DNA of 64,000 nt from Desmonostoc muscorum LEGE 12446 (GCF_015207005.2 NZ_JADEXS020000001.1:7649001-7713000), one strand, 5' to 3'; counted from the stretch's first letter, positions 37,101-46,012 are shown. Program-made: numbers and translations. The notes: generated by a model not told the origin, from the sequence alone.

Positions 37101-40055
37101 AAACAAGCCGAGTTAGAAATCATCCGTAACCGTGACTTGCTAGAAGCTGTTTATGATGAATCCGCTGATGCGCTTTTTCTGGTGGATCTAGAAACATTAC
37201 TGACCACTGACTGTAATCAGCGAGCAGTGAAGCTATTTGCAGCCTCTAGCAAAGCTGAACTCATTAGCATTGAAGGTAACACTCTGCAAAAACAACAGTT
37301 TACCCGTGATGAGTTAGACTCCATAACCGAAGAAATTAAGCACCAAGGGTTTTGGAGTCGAGAAATTGAATATGTGACCAAGCAGGGCAATTGCTTTTGG
37401 GGAAACATCGCAGTCAAACAAATCACGGTTGCTGGCAATGCGATGAACCTAGTACGAGTCACGGATATTACTGCACGCAAACGAGCCGAAATAGCCCTCC
37501 GAGAAAGTGAGGAACGACTACAATTAGCACTTGAAGCTTCTGGGGATGGTTTATGGGACTGGAATATTCTGACTGGAGAGGTATATTACAGCCCTCGGTA
37601 TTTAGAAATGCTCGGATACGCCTTCGATGAACTTCCGCAAAATTTGAGTACTTGGAAGCGATTAGTTCATCCAGAGGATCGGGCTTGGGTAGAGGAAATT
37701 ATGGCAGCCCACCTCAAGGACAGTTCAGTACCTTACAAATTTGACTATCGGCTCCGAACTAAATCCGGTGAATACAAATGGGTTGCCGACTATGGCAAAG
37801 TTGTCATGCGGGATCAACAAGGTAACCCTTTGCGGATGACTGGTACTCATCGGGATATCAGCGATGTCTATGACGAGCTGCACTTACGCAAACAAACCGA
37901 AGCAGCTTTAGCCAGAAGTGAAGAACAATTGAGACTAACCTTGGAATTTAACAACATCGGTCTCTGGGATTGGAATGTTAAAACAGGAGAAGTTATCTGG
38001 AACGACAACCATTTTCGCTTGCTGGGGTTGGAACCAGAAACATCAACAGCCAAGTATCGGCTATGGCGCAATTCTATGCATCCAGAGGATATTGACCGAG
38101 TTGAACAGGCTTTATTCAAGGCCCTAGCAGAGCATACTAATTATGAAGCTGAATATCGAGTAATTTACCCCGATGCTAGTATTCATTGGCTCACTGGTAA
38201 AGGGCGCGGCGTTTACAATGAAGCAGGCGAAGCTGTACGGATGTTGGGCGTGATAATTAATATCAGCGAACATAAGCAAGCAGAGGCAGCTCTGCGAGAA
38301 AGTGAAGCCCGGTTCCAGGCATTTATGAACAATAGCCCGGTGCTAGCTTGGATTACCGATATCGAGGGGCGTGTCCTTTACTTAAATCAAACGTACCTAC
38401 GGACATTTAAATTGCTACCAGAACAGGTGATCGGGCAATTTATTTCTGACCTTTACCCAGCGGAAATTGCTCAGCAGCATTTTAATCACATTCGCACAGT
38501 CATAGAGACAAATCAGGTACTTGAGGTAATGGAAGTTGCTCACAGACCAGACGGCACTCTTGGAGAGTTCTTGGTATATAAGTTTCCGATTTTGGGATTG
38601 TCTGCACAAAAGCTAGTTGGTAGGGTGGCGATCGACATCACAGAACGTAAAATTCTGGAACGAGAGCTGGCTCATCAGCAAAAGTTATTAGATGCTTTCA
38701 TTAGCAGCGCACCTGTTGGTTTAACTGTCCTCGATCGCCATTTGCATTTCTCATTGGTTAATCAAGCATTAGCACAAATGAATGGTATTGCCGCAACAGC
38801 GCATATTGGCAAGACTGTGTGGGAAATTATCCCTGATTTGGCACGAAAGCTCGAACCGATCTTTCAACATGTTTTAACAATGGGTAAACCGATTCTGGAT
38901 TTGGAAATCGGTGGCGAAACTCCAAAACTTCCTGGTGTGAAGCGGACGTGGTTAGTTTCCTGCTTTCCAATTCCTTCTCAAGCTGAGCAACCCATCGGCA
39001 TAGGCTTTGTAATTGTGGAAATCAGCGATCGCAAACGCGCTGAACAGATGTTAGAACTACAAGCAATAATTACCCGAAATATGGCTGAGGGAATTTGCTT
39101 AGTTAGAGCTACTGATGCCGTATTTGTCTACACCAATCCGAAATTCGACCAGATGTTTGGCTATGACTCTGGTGAATTAATCGGTCAGCATGTTTCAATT
39201 GTCAATTATGGTGATGAACGTAATACACCTGAAGATGTTAACCAGGCAATTAGATCTGCTGTGTTCCAACACGGTGAAGCCACTTATGAAGTTCATAATG
39301 TTAAGAAAGATGGCACTCCCTTCTGGTGTAATGCCACGAGTTCCGTCTTTGAACATCCGGAGTATGGAAGCGTCCTTGTAGCTGTCCAACAAGATATTAC
39401 TGAGCATAAACAAGCCCAGGAAAAAATCAAAGCTTCTCTTAAAGAAAAGGAAGTGTTACTCAAAGAAATTCACCATCGTGTGAAGAATAATTTAGGAATT
39501 GTCAGCAGTTTGCTGCAAATGCAGTGCAGACGTACACAAGATCCTCAGGTGACTGCAATTCTGCGCGATAGCCAAAACCGCATTGCCTCTATTGCCTTAG
39601 TTCATGAAAAGTTATACCGTTCTGATGACCTCGCTGATATTGATTTCGCTCAATACATCCCAGATTTAACAACTCATTTATTTGATTCCTATAACGTCAG
39701 TTCCAGCCAAATTAAACTGACGATTCAGGTTGATAATGCTAGCCTCGATATCGAAACAGCCATTCCTTGCGGCTTGATTATCAATGAATTGGTCTCCAAT
39801 GCTTTGAAGTACGCTTTTGTTGGTAATCGTGAAGGGGAAATTGAGGTTAAGTTTTATCAAGAATCTGAGTGTACTTTGATACTCATTGTTCGAGATAATG
39901 GTATTGGTTTACCTGAAAATTTTGATAGCAAGAAAGCCAAGACTTTGGGCATAACCCTTGTTCAGGGTTTAGTCAAGCAGTTGAGGGGAAAGCTCGAAAT
40001 TGACTGTCACCAGGGAACACAATTCAAAATTTCTTTTACCAACATCGGTGCATAA
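34167..40055 (+). CDS. giant hybrid sensor kinase: receiver, GAF, ~11 PAS, HisKA_2 kinase
   Basis: A single 1962-residue frame. An N-terminal receiver (about 5-125) has the phosphorylation Asp in VVLLDYQLPD and a conserved Lys in DYLVKGKL. A Gln-rich coil leads to a GAF domain (about 150-310) and then roughly eleven PAS domains (about 330-1755), recognisable by repeated openings such as WQLAIAGTNEAIWDWD, LQLALEASGDGLWDWN and LRLTLEFNNIGLWDWN and by closing DITERK segments. The C terminus is a HisKA_2/HATPase kinase with LLKEIHHRVKNNLGIVSSLL. No membrane helices are seen, so it is probably cytoplasmic. The next gene starts three bases after its stop. Confidence 0.9.
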   Translation: MTADSTTVFFVEDSAQDRALYRRLLEQDDRHTYNIYEFESGEEALHSCQATTPDVVLLDYQLPDLDGLEFLTELQRQTQGSQISVIMLTGQGDEAIAVQAIKNGAHDYLVKGKLTRDSLCRAIHGAIKQMQLMQQLQQQQEQQRLVGAIALRIRQSFKLQDILATSVQEVRQLLKTDRVLVYKLTPEMKDRVVAESVLPEWTPSLGLEIEATCFQENQRQEYRQGKIWTTTNIYEAGLSNCHIQLLEQFQVKANLVVPIVLENQGTPEVELWGLFIVHQCSAPRQWQTFEVELLKQLTVQLAIAIQQAQLYQNLQTLNTQLEAKVQERTAALEESDRRFRAIFNNTFQFTGLLTPDGILLEANQTALSFAGLKLEDVINLPFWEAHWWTISPQTQEQLKQAIARAAQGEFIRYEVDVIGANNRVATIDFSLRPLQNEIGQVVLLIPEGRDITERKQTELALHEREVMLHLIGDNLPNGAVYRVIRELDGSDRFSYLSGGIERLTEVRVEDALRDSSLLYRQFITEDVPQLQTAVEESMRHLSVFDIQLRIQTPSGQLKWLHFRSKPRQLKDGRMAWDGLVVDVTDLKRTEETLRKSQGLLEESQRVARLGNWEYELATGKIIWSKGLFDLFNREPTLLEPTYEENLQLYHPEDRQKLHQSVERAIATGESYKQILRVPQANGSNRYFEGIGHAEFNVDGQVIRLYGTAQDVTEREVALRDRQTAEERWQLAIAGTNEAIWDWDISTNQTFRSDRWFAILGYEPNEISDGDDEWATRIHPDDYTRVMAAQEAYLQRQVPDYNVEYRLRCKDGSYRWVRSRAKAIWNELGNPVRLVGSLGDMNDVYEELRLRKLAQEKLRQSEAQLATTQQIAHVGSWEWDLEMKKRSWSRETFRIFGLNPSQREPNQPEFLQMLHPEDRTLFQNNFERAIAQKTPFNIEYRIVRPDGSIRYVEAKAEIAYNPQGQAVKLLGSILDITERKQAELEIIRNRDLLEAVYDESADALFLVDLETLLTTDCNQRAVKLFAASSKAELISIEGNTLQKQQFTRDELDSITEEIKHQGFWSREIEYVTKQGNCFWGNIAVKQITVAGNAMNLVRVTDITARKRAEIALRESEERLQLALEASGDGLWDWNILTGEVYYSPRYLEMLGYAFDELPQNLSTWKRLVHPEDRAWVEEIMAAHLKDSSVPYKFDYRLRTKSGEYKWVADYGKVVMRDQQGNPLRMTGTHRDISDVYDELHLRKQTEAALARSEEQLRLTLEFNNIGLWDWNVKTGEVIWNDNHFRLLGLEPETSTAKYRLWRNSMHPEDIDRVEQALFKALAEHTNYEAEYRVIYPDASIHWLTGKGRGVYNEAGEAVRMLGVIINISEHKQAEAALRESEARFQAFMNNSPVLAWITDIEGRVLYLNQTYLRTFKLLPEQVIGQFISDLYPAEIAQQHFNHIRTVIETNQVLEVMEVAHRPDGTLGEFLVYKFPILGLSAQKLVGRVAIDITERKILERELAHQQKLLDAFISSAPVGLTVLDRHLHFSLVNQALAQMNGIAATAHIGKTVWEIIPDLARKLEPIFQHVLTMGKPILDLEIGGETPKLPGVKRTWLVSCFPIPSQAEQPIGIGFVIVEISDRKRAEQMLELQAIITRNMAEGICLVRATDAVFVYTNPKFDQMFGYDSGELIGQHVSIVNYGDERNTPEDVNQAIRSAVFQHGEATYEVHNVKKDGTPFWCNATSSVFEHPEYGSVLVAVQQDITEHKQAQEKIKASLKEKEVLLKEIHHRVKNNLGIVSSLLQMQCRRTQDPQVTAILRDSQNRIASIALVHEKLYRSDDLADIDFAQYIPDLTTHLFDSYNVSSSQIKLTIQVDNASLDIETAIPCGLIINELVSNALKYAFVGNREGEIEVKFYQESECTLILIVRDNGIGLPENFDSKKAKTLGITLVQGLVKQLRGKLEIDCHQGTQFKISFTNIGA

Positions 40056-40057
40056 AC

Positions 40058-41737
40058 ATGGTCGGCATCCCAGCAATTACACAGACAAGTGAGACAGTTA
40101 GAGTTCTTGTTGTCGAAGATGAATATATTCTTGCGATCAACTTACAAGAAAGTCTAGAGTCTCTGGGATACACTGTTTTAGATATTGCCGATTCCGCAGA
40201 AACAGCGATCGAAAAAGCAACTCAGTTGCGCCCAAACTTGATTTTAATGGATATCAGGTTACGGGGTGAGGTTGACGGCATCCAGGCAGCAGAGCAAATT
40301 TGGCATCATTTGCAAATTCCTGTTATCTACCTCACTGGTCACTCAGATAAGAGTACTGTGGAGCGGGCAACCCTCACATCCCCCTTTGGATATATTCTCA
40401 AACCCATCAGGGAGCAAGAACTTTACGTTGCTATTCAAACAGCTCTCAATCGCTACAATCGCGAGCAATTTTTGAGTTCTGTGCTTCGAGGAATGGGTGA
40501 TGGAGTAATTGTAGTAGATACTGAATTACGTGTTAAATATATCAATCAGGTAGCTGAAGCATTGACAGGTTGGCGATGGGATGAAGCCAAGGACAAGATG
40601 TTAACTGAAGTCGTCAAACTCATTGACGAACAAACTCAGCTGACCGTAGAAAATCCAATTATTGCAGCCCTCCAACAACAAACTATTATCTATTTGGGCA
40701 GTCGCGTCTTACTCGTTACCAAAGACGGGACAATTATTCCAGTAGCTGATAGTGCTACTCCGTTGAGAGATAACAGGGGTGTAATTACAGGAGCAGTACT
40801 GGTTTTTCGGGATGACACGCAACGACGGCTAATTGAAGAACGCAATCTTGCCGCTGAACGTGCTAAACAACTAGAAATTCAAGTAGCAGAACTCGAAAGA
40901 TTGAACAAATTGAAAGAGGATTTTTTAGTAACTACTTCCCATGAAATGCGAACGCCATTATCAAACATTAAAATGGCAATTAATGTCCTAGAAAATATTT
41001 TAGACCAACAGAGCATTTTCAATTCAGAGGCACTTTTTACATCTGAGATTGTAGGTCGTTACCTAAGCATCATGCGTGACCAGTGCGAACAAGAGTTAGA
41101 TTTAGTGGATGATTTGCTGTATATGCGAATGATTGATGCAGACGCCTATCCATTGGAATTAACTTCAATTCAACTGCAAAACTGGCTGCCTCATATTGCT
41201 GAGGGTTTTGAAGCGCGTGTTCAAGGCAAACGACAAATGTTGCAAATTAAGGTTTCTCCTGATTTACCAGCTTTAGTTTCAGACTTAGCTAGCCTGACTG
41301 AAATTATCTCAGAGTTACTGAACAATGCTTGTAAATACAGTCCTGCTAATGAACAGATTCGGGTAACTGCCCACATGGTTAATATCACAAAAAGTCTTGT
41401 AAATGAAGATGCAGAATCTGCTGTATTAAATACACTTCAAGTTCCCTATTTTCAAATTACAATTAGTAATTCTGGGGTTGAAATTCCGATAAAAGAACAA
41501 TCTCGGATCTTTGACCCGTTTTACCGGATTGGTCAAACCAAGACACAAGAACAATCTCAAATTTTTGACCAGATTTACCAGATTGTGCAAAGCGATCGCC
41601 GACAATATGGCAACACCGGATTAGGTTTATCACTGGTTAAAAAGTTAGTCCAATATCTCCAAGGTACGATTGAAGTTACCAGTTCTCAAGGCTGGACAAA
41701 TTTCATAGTCAAACTGCCGTTGAGCCTGTCGGAGTGA
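40058..41737 (+). CDS. receiver-PAS-histidine kinase
   Basis: The 559-residue protein has a receiver (about 14-130, LVVEDE and phosphorylation site LILMDIRLRG), a PAS domain (about 140-265) and a kinase with H-box TTSHEMRTPLSNIKM and N-box LLNNACKYSP, ending GNTGLGLSLVKKLV. A short duplicated segment, EQSRIFDPFYRIGQTKTQ followed by EQSQIFDQIYQIVQ, sits in the ATP-lid region. It is almost fused to the upstream giant kinase (two-base gap), so the two are surely cotranscribed and likely form one phosphorelay. Confidence 0.9.
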   Translation: MVGIPAITQTSETVRVLVVEDEYILAINLQESLESLGYTVLDIADSAETAIEKATQLRPNLILMDIRLRGEVDGIQAAEQIWHHLQIPVIYLTGHSDKSTVERATLTSPFGYILKPIREQELYVAIQTALNRYNREQFLSSVLRGMGDGVIVVDTELRVKYINQVAEALTGWRWDEAKDKMLTEVVKLIDEQTQLTVENPIIAALQQQTIIYLGSRVLLVTKDGTIIPVADSATPLRDNRGVITGAVLVFRDDTQRRLIEERNLAAERAKQLEIQVAELERLNKLKEDFLVTTSHEMRTPLSNIKMAINVLENILDQQSIFNSEALFTSEIVGRYLSIMRDQCEQELDLVDDLLYMRMIDADAYPLELTSIQLQNWLPHIAEGFEARVQGKRQMLQIKVSPDLPALVSDLASLTEIISELLNNACKYSPANEQIRVTAHMVNITKSLVNEDAESAVLNTLQVPYFQITISNSGVEIPIKEQSRIFDPFYRIGQTKTQEQSQIFDQIYQIVQSDRRQYGNTGLGLSLVKKLVQYLQGTIEVTSSQGWTNFIVKLPLSLSE

Positions 41738-41915
41738 TTAGTAATATCAAGTTTGGATAGATACTTATAGTTAGGGTTGACACGGAGACGAGAGGACGTG
41801 GAGAATTTTGAATTATAAGTAATTAAGCGAACTTAATATAAGCAGAAAAGGTTAATCAACAGCTAAACTGAAGACATAGTGAGATGACTCTGGGCTGAAG
41901 CCTCGGAGCATCTAA

Positions 41916-42041
41916 GAATCACTTCATACATATCGTTCCTTTTTCACTTTAGAACTGCCGCGCCTGTTAATCCAACGTTACCAAGTTCGACTGATTATTT
42001 TCTATCCAGAAGAGGAGATGATCGTCAAATGGCAAAAGTAG
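41916..42041 (+). pseudogene. xisH: xisH-like fragment, 3' end only
   Basis: The frame reads ESLHTYRSFFTLELPRLLIQ, then RYQVRLIIFYPEEEMIVKWQ-K and a TAG stop, which is the conserved C terminus of XisH proteins. An in-frame stop lies just upstream and the N-terminal two thirds are missing. Its stop overlaps the start of xisI, as in intact xisHI pairs. XisH and XisI are required for excision of the fdxN element in heterocyst-forming cyanobacteria, but many copies exist outside such elements. Confidence 0.7.
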
Positions 42042-42235
42042 AACAATACCGTGAAATAATTCAAGAATTGTTAGAGGGTTACAGTCAAATTAAATCTAGT
42101 AACGAAGAAGTCGAAGCCGAAGTAATTTTTGATCGAGAGCGCGTTGGGCTTTGCCCCGCCGCAGGCATCGCTATCAACTTGTTCATGCCGGTTGGTCAAA
42201 TAAACGTCGTGTATACAGCATTTTTCAGGTAAATG
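42029..42235 (+). pseudogene. xisI: xisI-like fragment, frameshifted by a 29-bp repeat
   Basis: Codons 1-37 (MAKVEQYREIIQELLEGYSQ, then EAEVIFDRER) match the XisI N terminus. A 29-bp insertion (about 42141-42169, GTTGGGCTTTGCCCCGCCGC and AGGCATCGC), a dispersed cyanobacterial repeat, shifts the frame. After it, another frame resumes with YQLVHAGWSNKRRVYSIFQV, the next conserved XisI segment. The C-terminal half is then replaced by a palindromic element. Confidence 0.75.
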
Positions 42236-42292
42236 AGGTACACGGGTAGGGGCGCACAGCTGTGCGCCCCTACGATAACCTGTACCTCACCA
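42236..42292. repeat. palindromic repeat element
   Basis: GAGGTACACGGGTAGGGGCG-CACAG is followed by CTGTGCGCCCCTAC-GATAACC-TGTACCTC, an almost perfect inverted repeat with only short unpaired parts. It truncates the xisI fragment. Similar CACAGCTGTGC cores occur near 26186, 51936 and 59460. Confidence 0.75.
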
Positions 42293-42402
42293 AGCTGCAA
42301 TCTGCTGTAACTTGCATAATTAGGGGGGGCAAGATGTCCACCCCCACAAGAGTTATGTTTAATTCGGTTATGCAAATTGAATATTTTTCAGCTTATCAGT
42401 AG

Positions 42403-43524
42403 TTATTGCAAAGTACCGCGTTTGATTTGTTCGCTTTCAATAGCTTCAAATAAAGCGCGAAAGTTTCCTTCCCCAAAACCTTGAGCTTGGAAACGACGCT
42501 CAATAAATTCAAAGAAAAATGTCGGCTGTTCAAATATTGGCTGGGTAAAAATTTGTAGTAATAAAGGCGCGGGATTTCCTCCCTCTAAAGGAGTATATTC
42601 TTGCCAGTCCACGAGAATTTCTTGTTGAGCGATCGCCTCAATTTCTAAATCTGATAATGAAAATCCTGGACGCTGTTTTAGCTGGGTGTAATAGCTTTGG
42701 GGAACTGAGAGTAAGGATAAACCACTGGCACGAAATTTAGCGATCGCACTTACAAGATTTGTCGTCCGTAAAGCAATATGTTGAATACCTGGCCCCCGGT
42801 TGACATCTAAAAATTCCTGAATTTGGGAGTTCTTAGAAGCTGGTTCATTAATTGGCAATTGTACGCTGCCCTTGCGCGAAACCATCACTTGGCTGTGTAA
42901 AGCAGAACGATCGGTTTTAATTTTAAACACCTGCTGGGGTTGAAAATCTAGGATCTTTTCATACCAAGCAACAGCAGGTTCTAAATCACCAATTGCTACG
43001 TTGAGTACGATGTGATCTATAGCAGTAATTGAAGAAGACGCGGAGATAAAGGACGCGGGGACACGGGGACACGGAGACATGGAGAATTCTTTCACCGCTT
43101 CAGAGCGTCTCCCAGTCTTTGCGTCCTCTTCTACTTCTCTTTCTATCAACGTATGAGTCAGTCCACCCCAAGCGGCAATTTTGCTCCATTTGAGGGATGT
43201 TGTGCCTACGTTCTCTTCCTGGATGGGTTGTAGGACTGTGGCACCGTGTTTTTGAGCATGTGCGATCGCTGCTTCTACGTCTTCCACCGCAAAAGCAATA
43301 TCGGCGACACCAGGCGGATATTGACGCAGAAACTCAGCTACTGGACTTGTGGGTAACAGTGGTGAAGACAGTAAAAAGCAGACGGTACCACTTTTTACTA
43401 CTTCCGTGCAGGTGTGAAATGAATTAATGCGATCGGCTGCTGCTTGAAAACCAAGATGGTGTACGAACCAATCCCGCCATGTTTTGGCGTCTTCTACATA
43501 GAAATGAACGTGATCAATTTTCAT
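42403..43524 (-). CDS. hppD: 4-hydroxyphenylpyruvate dioxygenase
   Basis: This non-haem iron enzyme converts 4-hydroxyphenylpyruvate to homogentisate, which cyanobacteria use for tocopherol synthesis. The 373-residue protein has two vicinal-oxygen-chelate halves. Iron ligands are visible as His in ITAIDHIVLNV, His in GIQHIALRT and Glu in FFFEFIERR. About 30 residues between the halves (EEDAKTGRRSEAVKEFSMSP and the following CPRVPASF, from 43025-43130) derive from a low-complexity purine-rich repeat and lie in frame in the linker. Function is probably retained because the ligands are intact. Confidence 0.9.
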   Translation of the reverse strand: MKIDHVHFYVEDAKTWRDWFVHHLGFQAAADRINSFHTCTEVVKSGTVCFLLSSPLLPTSPVAEFLRQYPPGVADIAFAVEDVEAAIAHAQKHGATVLQPIQEENVGTTSLKWSKIAAWGGLTHTLIEREVEEDAKTGRRSEAVKEFSMSPCPRVPASFISASSSITAIDHIVLNVAIGDLEPAVAWYEKILDFQPQQVFKIKTDRSALHSQVMVSRKGSVQLPINEPASKNSQIQEFLDVNRGPGIQHIALRTTNLVSAIAKFRASGLSLLSVPQSYYTQLKQRPGFSLSDLEIEAIAQQEILVDWQEYTPLEGGNPAPLLLQIFTQPIFEQPTFFFEFIERRFQAQGFGEGNFRALFEAIESEQIKRGTLQ

Positions 43525-43630
43525 AGATACTGAAAATCCAGCATAACAGCTTATATATTTCTAAATTTTGCCTTTTTTGCTAGATTTTCATGTCTTTCCC
43601 AGGCAAGAATTATGTAGGCGTACTCCCACT

Positions 43631-44335
43631 CTAAAAGAACAGATGGCTATCAGGTTGAATGTTAATTTCCATTGGTACAGCTTGCGGTTCGGCAGAAAGG
43701 GCAAAGAAAATTGCATTGGCCGCAGTTTCAGGACTCAGCATTTTTTTCCGGTCTACTTTTAAGTTGACGTTATCCCAAAAAGGAGAATCTACCCCACCAA
43801 AGTAGAATAGCGTGAACTTGATGCCAAAGCGCTTGAGTTCTTCTGCCATGCACTTGCTGAAACCCACAACACCAAACTTAGAAGCAGAATAAGCCGCCGC
43901 CATCCCCATCGAATGCTTGCCGAGAATTCCTACCACGTTACAGATGTGACCAGACTTGCGCTTTTGCATCTCTTGGGCAGCCGCCTGAGTAGTGTAAAAG
44001 CTGCCTTTTAAATTGACATCCAGCATCTTGTCTAAATCAGCGGGTTCCAGGTTATTGTAAGGTTTGAGTATGCCAGCACCAGCAGCATTCACCAAAATAT
44101 CGATTTGACCAAACTCAGCAACCGTCTTTTCGATCAAAGCATCTACCTGTTGAGGATTGGTAATATCGGTGGGAACAGTCAAAACTTGCCCTGGTAAATC
44201 AGCAGCCAGTTTGGTTAAACGCACCGCATCTCTCGCAGCCAGTACTAACCGTACTCCAGTAGGCGCAAGTTTGTGTGTTAAGGCTGAACCAATACCACCA
44301 GTAGCACCGACAATAACGACGACTTTATCCTGCAT
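43631..44335 (-). CDS. short-chain dehydrogenase/reductase
   Basis: The 234-residue protein has the cofactor motif GATGGIGSA (about 10-18), NAAGAG (about 84-89) and the catalytic Y-x-x-x-K as YSASKFG. The GARD-type Arg after strand 2 (LAARDAVR) suggests NADP(H). Substrate is not identifiable. It lies just upstream (in transcription) of HPPD on the same strand with a ~106-bp gap. Confidence 0.85.
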   Translation of the reverse strand: MQDKVVVIVGATGGIGSALTHKLAPTGVRLVLAARDAVRLTKLAADLPGQVLTVPTDITNPQQVDALIEKTVAEFGQIDILVNAAGAGILKPYNNLEPADLDKMLDVNLKGSFYTTQAAAQEMQKRKSGHICNVVGILGKHSMGMAAAYSASKFGVVGFSKCMAEELKRFGIKFTLFYFGGVDSPFWDNVNLKVDRKKMLSPETAANAIFFALSAEPQAVPMEINIQPDSHLFF

Positions 44336-44416
44336 TTTTATATTTACATTTCTTTACATCATTTTACATAATACTGAATTATGGACTCAAGTTCTAGGTA
44401 AATGTTCAGAAAGTAT

Positions 44417-45703
44417 CTACTCAAAGAATAGCGGTATAACCTCATATTCCCTGCCACTTGCTTTTAATTTAAATGCAGAGGATGATTGTAAATATTTGGT
44501 AAAATTAGAACCTAGCTTTAATTTTTTAACAATTGAATTAGGAGATTCTCCGGTTATTTTCTGTATCTCTGTACCTAGTTTGGACACAGATAATTTAATT
44601 TTGGGAGATTTTATTTGAAAATCTTGAATTATCTTTAATAAAAATTTGTCTAATGTTTCTTTATCAAAAAATTGAGGGAAAATTTCTTGTTCTTGCTCTT
44701 TGATAGATTTCGCAGATGATTCATCTGGAAAAGAAATTATTTCTTCAATTTCTGGCTGCCTTTGATTATGATTGGTATTCAGATTGCATCTTTCTTCAAA
44801 TAAATTGGCAATACCTGCTAAACTGTGTAATCGAGCATTGATTGAGTTTTGTTCATTTTTAATTAAATCTTGAATTTGCTCAACTACTTGTTCTAAGGAT
44901 GGAACTTCTCTGGCCATTGTTATGGAATAATGAGTCAAATCGCCAGTGTTCCGGTTCTCTATATGCAAACTTTGTCCTTGTCTACGCACTAAGTAGACAG
45001 TCAACCCCTGGTTTTGGAGTTCGTTACACAGGTGAATTAAAATTCCATCGCCAGAACAGACTAAAATTTCTTTAACTGTTGGATAAGACCTTAAGACAGA
45101 AGCACCAAATGCAATCATTTTTGCATCAGCACTATCTTTACCTCCGGGTACATGAACAAGTTGATAGCCACGGTTATATAGTTCAATATCCTGCTTACCA
45201 ATACTTGGGTTTCTCCAGTTGGCAAATGCTAATTTAGCTTGCAAAGGATATTCACATACACTCGCTAAAAATAATTCGGAATTAATATCTAATTTTAAGT
45301 TTTCTGCATCTAAAAGTAAAAGCGAAATTCCTGTTTCTAAGTGATATTTGATTTCCTGTTTTTGCTGAGATGTTTGGATGAATTGATTGAAAGCATCAGA
45401 TTCTAGCCAATCAGGTGATAATAAAATCTTCCGTAGTTCTTCCGCTAATATGGAACTAAAAGAGCTAAAATTTGTTTCTGTAAAATTTTCTAGTGATAGT
45501 TTTTTTGCTAAATCAAGTTCCCTCGCTTCAGCCGTAGTTACTTGACTGTGCCCGTTGCTGTTCGCAATCAAATCAGTTTCCAGCAAACTAGAAAATGTCG
45601 GCTCAAGGAATTGTTTACCACAATTTTTGCAGAGGTAATTCTGCTTGTCATTCCGACGGCCATTTTTACGATATGAAGTAGAATCGCACCGGGGACATTT
45701 CAT
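44417..45703 (-). CDS. zinc ribbon-NYN nuclease-LOTUS-like fusion protein
   Basis: The N terminus is a four-cysteine ribbon (Cys3, Cys6, Cys25, Cys28; CPRCDSTSYRKNGRR) like the InsA/IS1-type transposase ribbon. A NYN/PIN-like RNase domain (about 125-270) follows, with acids in LLLLDAENL (Asp132), GKDSADAKM (Asp190, Asp193) and VCSGDGILIHL (Asp219). The C-terminal ~75 residues (about 350-428; KLSVSKLGTEI, NFTKYLQSS, FKLKASG) resemble the OST-HTH/LOTUS RNA-binding fold. The combination suggests an RNA-targeting nuclease with its own nucleic-acid-binding ends. Physiological role unknown. Confidence 0.75.
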   Translation of the reverse strand: MKCPRCDSTSYRKNGRRNDKQNYLCKNCGKQFLEPTFSSLLETDLIANSNGHSQVTTAEARELDLAKKLSLENFTETNFSSFSSILAEELRKILLSPDWLESDAFNQFIQTSQQKQEIKYHLETGISLLLLDAENLKLDINSELFLASVCEYPLQAKLAFANWRNPSIGKQDIELYNRGYQLVHVPGGKDSADAKMIAFGASVLRSYPTVKEILVCSGDGILIHLCNELQNQGLTVYLVRRQGQSLHIENRNTGDLTHYSITMAREVPSLEQVVEQIQDLIKNEQNSINARLHSLAGIANLFEERCNLNTNHNQRQPEIEEIISFPDESSAKSIKEQEQEIFPQFFDKETLDKFLLKIIQDFQIKSPKIKLSVSKLGTEIQKITGESPNSIVKKLKLGSNFTKYLQSSSAFKLKASGREYEVIPLFFE

Positions 45704-46012
45704 TTTCTATTTAGGTGGTCTAAAGTAGATACTTTTCTTAAGTATATAGTATAAAAAATACTGTCAACTTATATTAGTATTACTCAACACAAAAAAAGCT
45801 AGAAGGGCGTGTAAATTAAATTCAATCCTTAATTACGACTCACATTATGTGATAGTCGTCTCAAGAGCCAGAACTTCCAGCGGATTTAAAGTTAATGAAA
45901 ATACAAAAACTAAGTGCTAAAACCAGGTATTAAAACTGTTTTACTCCTGTTGGCGCAGCAGGGCGTAGCCCATTCTAGCTTCTGAATTCACCAATTCTGC
46001 TGTCAGAAAGAT
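45704..46012. other. spacer between pstB and the NYN gene
   Basis: The 309-bp stretch contains AT-rich sequence, ACGACTCACATTATGTGATAGTCGT (an imperfect hairpin at about 45835-45860) and the dispersed repeat GGCGCAGCAGGGCGTAGCCC. No gene is seen. Confidence 0.5.
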
